Shown one piece after another: positions 32,216 through 32,843 of a stretch of DNA of 32,843 bases (positions within the stretch are counted from its first letter, which is position 1; every line of letters begins with the position of its first letter). The notes beneath the pieces are model-generated. The model saw only the letters and a program-made list of their open reading frames with translations. It was not told the origin of the DNA and did not search any database. A program made the translations under genes and the position numbers. This DNA comes from Chitinophaga pinensis (GTDB lineage: Bacteria > Bacteroidota > Bacteroidia > NS11-12g > UBA955). Location of the stretch: NCBI GenBank assembly GCA_945863965.1, contig CAMBBZ010000006.1, positions 1 to 32,843 on the forward strand. Direction: 5' to 3'.

Positions 32216-32223
32216 CAAAATTA
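32216..32223 (-). promoter_or_regulatory. -7 element TAATTTTG for the efp operon
   Basis: Minus-strand TAATTTTG, an exact TAnnTTTG match, 8 bases before the efp start. It predicts a nearly leaderless efp-speB-desulfurase-queD transcript. No clear -33 TTG. Confidence 0.55.
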
Positions 32224-32327
32224 CTAAAAAGCGGTGAAAGTCGACTTTTTCTATTTACGCATCGTTTTTTCCATCTCTTTTTTGGGGGAAGCAATCAAGT
32301 GTCCGAATAAGATATTATGCTTTGGCT

Positions 32328-32843
32328 TTAGTCGTTTTTATAGGAAAGTTCAACCCCGTATCGCCGTATGGTTCGATTAATGAGTTGTTGGCGGCGGCGA
32401 GAAATTCGGTGATTGATTCCGCAGGTGCGGGGGCAGGGTAACATAGAGGCAATATTGATGCATTGTTGATAGCTAAGCTGTTGGGCTTGAGTATCGTAAT
32501 AGTAACGCGCTGCCTCGGAAATGCCAAAGGCGCCTCGGCCCATTTCCACTACATTTATATACACTTCCAAAATGCGGGCTTTGTTCCAAAGTAATTCCAT
32601 CCAGAAGGTCATGTATGTTTCTAATCCTTTACGGAGCCAACTCCGGCCTTCCCAAAGAAAAATGTTTTTCGCTGTTTGTTGGCTGATGGTGCTGGCGCCT
32701 CTTTTGGTTTTTCCTCTTTTATTATGCTCGAGGGCTTTTTCAATGGCTTCAAAATCAAATCCGCTGTGTTGAAAGAAGCGTTGGTCTTCGGCCGCTATAA
32801 CTGCTTTTTCAAAGATATCGGGTATTTCGTTTAGGGATAACCA
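32328..32843 (-). CDS. mtgA: Monofunctional peptidoglycan transglycosylase (partial, 5' end cut)
   Basis: GT51 glycosyltransferase domain that polymerises lipid II into glycan strands at the inner membrane. The reading frame stays open to the window edge, so the true start and any N-terminal membrane helix lie beyond 32843; the track's ATG at 32612 is internal. Visible GT51 motifs in order: AAEDQRFFQHSGFD (catalytic glutamate), RGASTISQQTAKN, and LEVYINVVEMGRGAFGISEAARYYY. It ends soon after the GT51 fold, with no transpeptidase domain, which marks the monofunctional MtgA type rather than a class A penicillin-binding protein. It lies upstream of efp on the same strand but separated by 120 bases. 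Confidence 0.92.
   Translation of the reverse strand, partial: WLSLNEIPDIFEKAVIAAEDQRFFQHSGFDFEAIEKALEHNKRGKTKRGASTISQQTAKNIFLWEGRSWLRKGLETYMTFWMELLWNKARILEVYINVVEMGRGAFGISEAARYYYDTQAQQLSYQQCINIASMLPCPRTCGINHRISRRRQQLINRTIRRYGVELSYKND

Noticed and set aside
32208-32294. Longer efp start at 32294
   Set aside because: Adds residues not found in EF-P and lies upstream of the -7 element; the ATG at 32207 gives the standard length.
1-32843. Search for tRNA, rRNA, CRISPR, insertion sequence, prophage or defence genes
   Set aside because: No cloverleaf, repeat-spacer array, transposase motif, phage gene or restriction/toxin pair was recognised; the content is core metabolism, translation and envelope functions.

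Overview
The window is an ordinary, gene-dense chromosomal segment of a Bacteroidota bacterium, most likely Flavobacteriales or a close relative; I cannot place it more finely by eye. Evidence for the phylum: a secreted protein with a type IX secretion (T9SS) C-terminal sorting domain, a DUF4293-type membrane protein, the rplM-rpsI-rpsB-tsf order, and repeated promoter -7 elements of the Bacteroidota form TAnnTTTG, usually without Shine-Dalgarno sequences. I see 36 protein genes, one cut by the right edge. I see no tRNA, rRNA, CRISPR, phage, plasmid or insertion-sequence signal. No gap between genes exceeds about 220 bases.

Layout. 1-6430: a G/T-rich low-complexity patch, a CPBP membrane protease divergent from a tRNA-dihydrouridine synthase, a large T9SS-secreted thioredoxin-fold protein, the tRNA hydroxylase TrhO, and an exported DUF4468-like protein. 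6560-10100: translation block rplM-rpsI-rpsB-tsf, a terminator, pyrH, a long bidirectional terminator, and rpsT on the other strand. 10165-14700: a histidine phosphatase with a 2Fe-2S ferredoxin, divergent (2 bases between start codons) from a hotdog thioesterase and isochorismate synthase that fit menaquinone synthesis, then an exported unknown and a thiolase. 14799-17840: tsaB-pabA facing dxs. 18037-18645: a small AT-hook, coiled-coil protein of unknown role with a candidate operator at its promoter.

18632-24850: a tight minus-strand operon read panD, flippase-like membrane protein, rfaE2, family 2 glycosyltransferase, lamin-tail-domain secreted protein, prmC. Divergent from it at a palindromic promoter region is a plus-strand operon recR, multidomain glycosyltransferase, sensor histidine kinase, DUF4293 protein, all joined by overlapping stop/start codons. 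29152-32207: minus-strand operon efp, agmatinase, cysteine desulfurase, 6-pyruvoyl/6-carboxytetrahydropterin synthase. The right edge holds part of a monofunctional peptidoglycan transglycosylase.

Common themes are translation and tRNA modification (Dus, TrhO, TsaB, QueD-like, PrmC, EF-P, S2, S9, L13, S20, EF-Ts) and envelope building (Dxs, RfaE2, glycosyltransferases, MtgA). I did not find a clear new defence or mobile system. The most interesting items are the AT-hook protein with a candidate operator; its terminator hidden inside the opposing prmC gene beside a palindrome that encodes the C-termini of both proteins; three convergent gene pairs whose ends overlap; several promoters so close to start codons that the mRNAs should be leaderless; an EF-P whose usual modified lysine is asparagine; and a secreted gene with no usual start codon outside its upstream neighbour.
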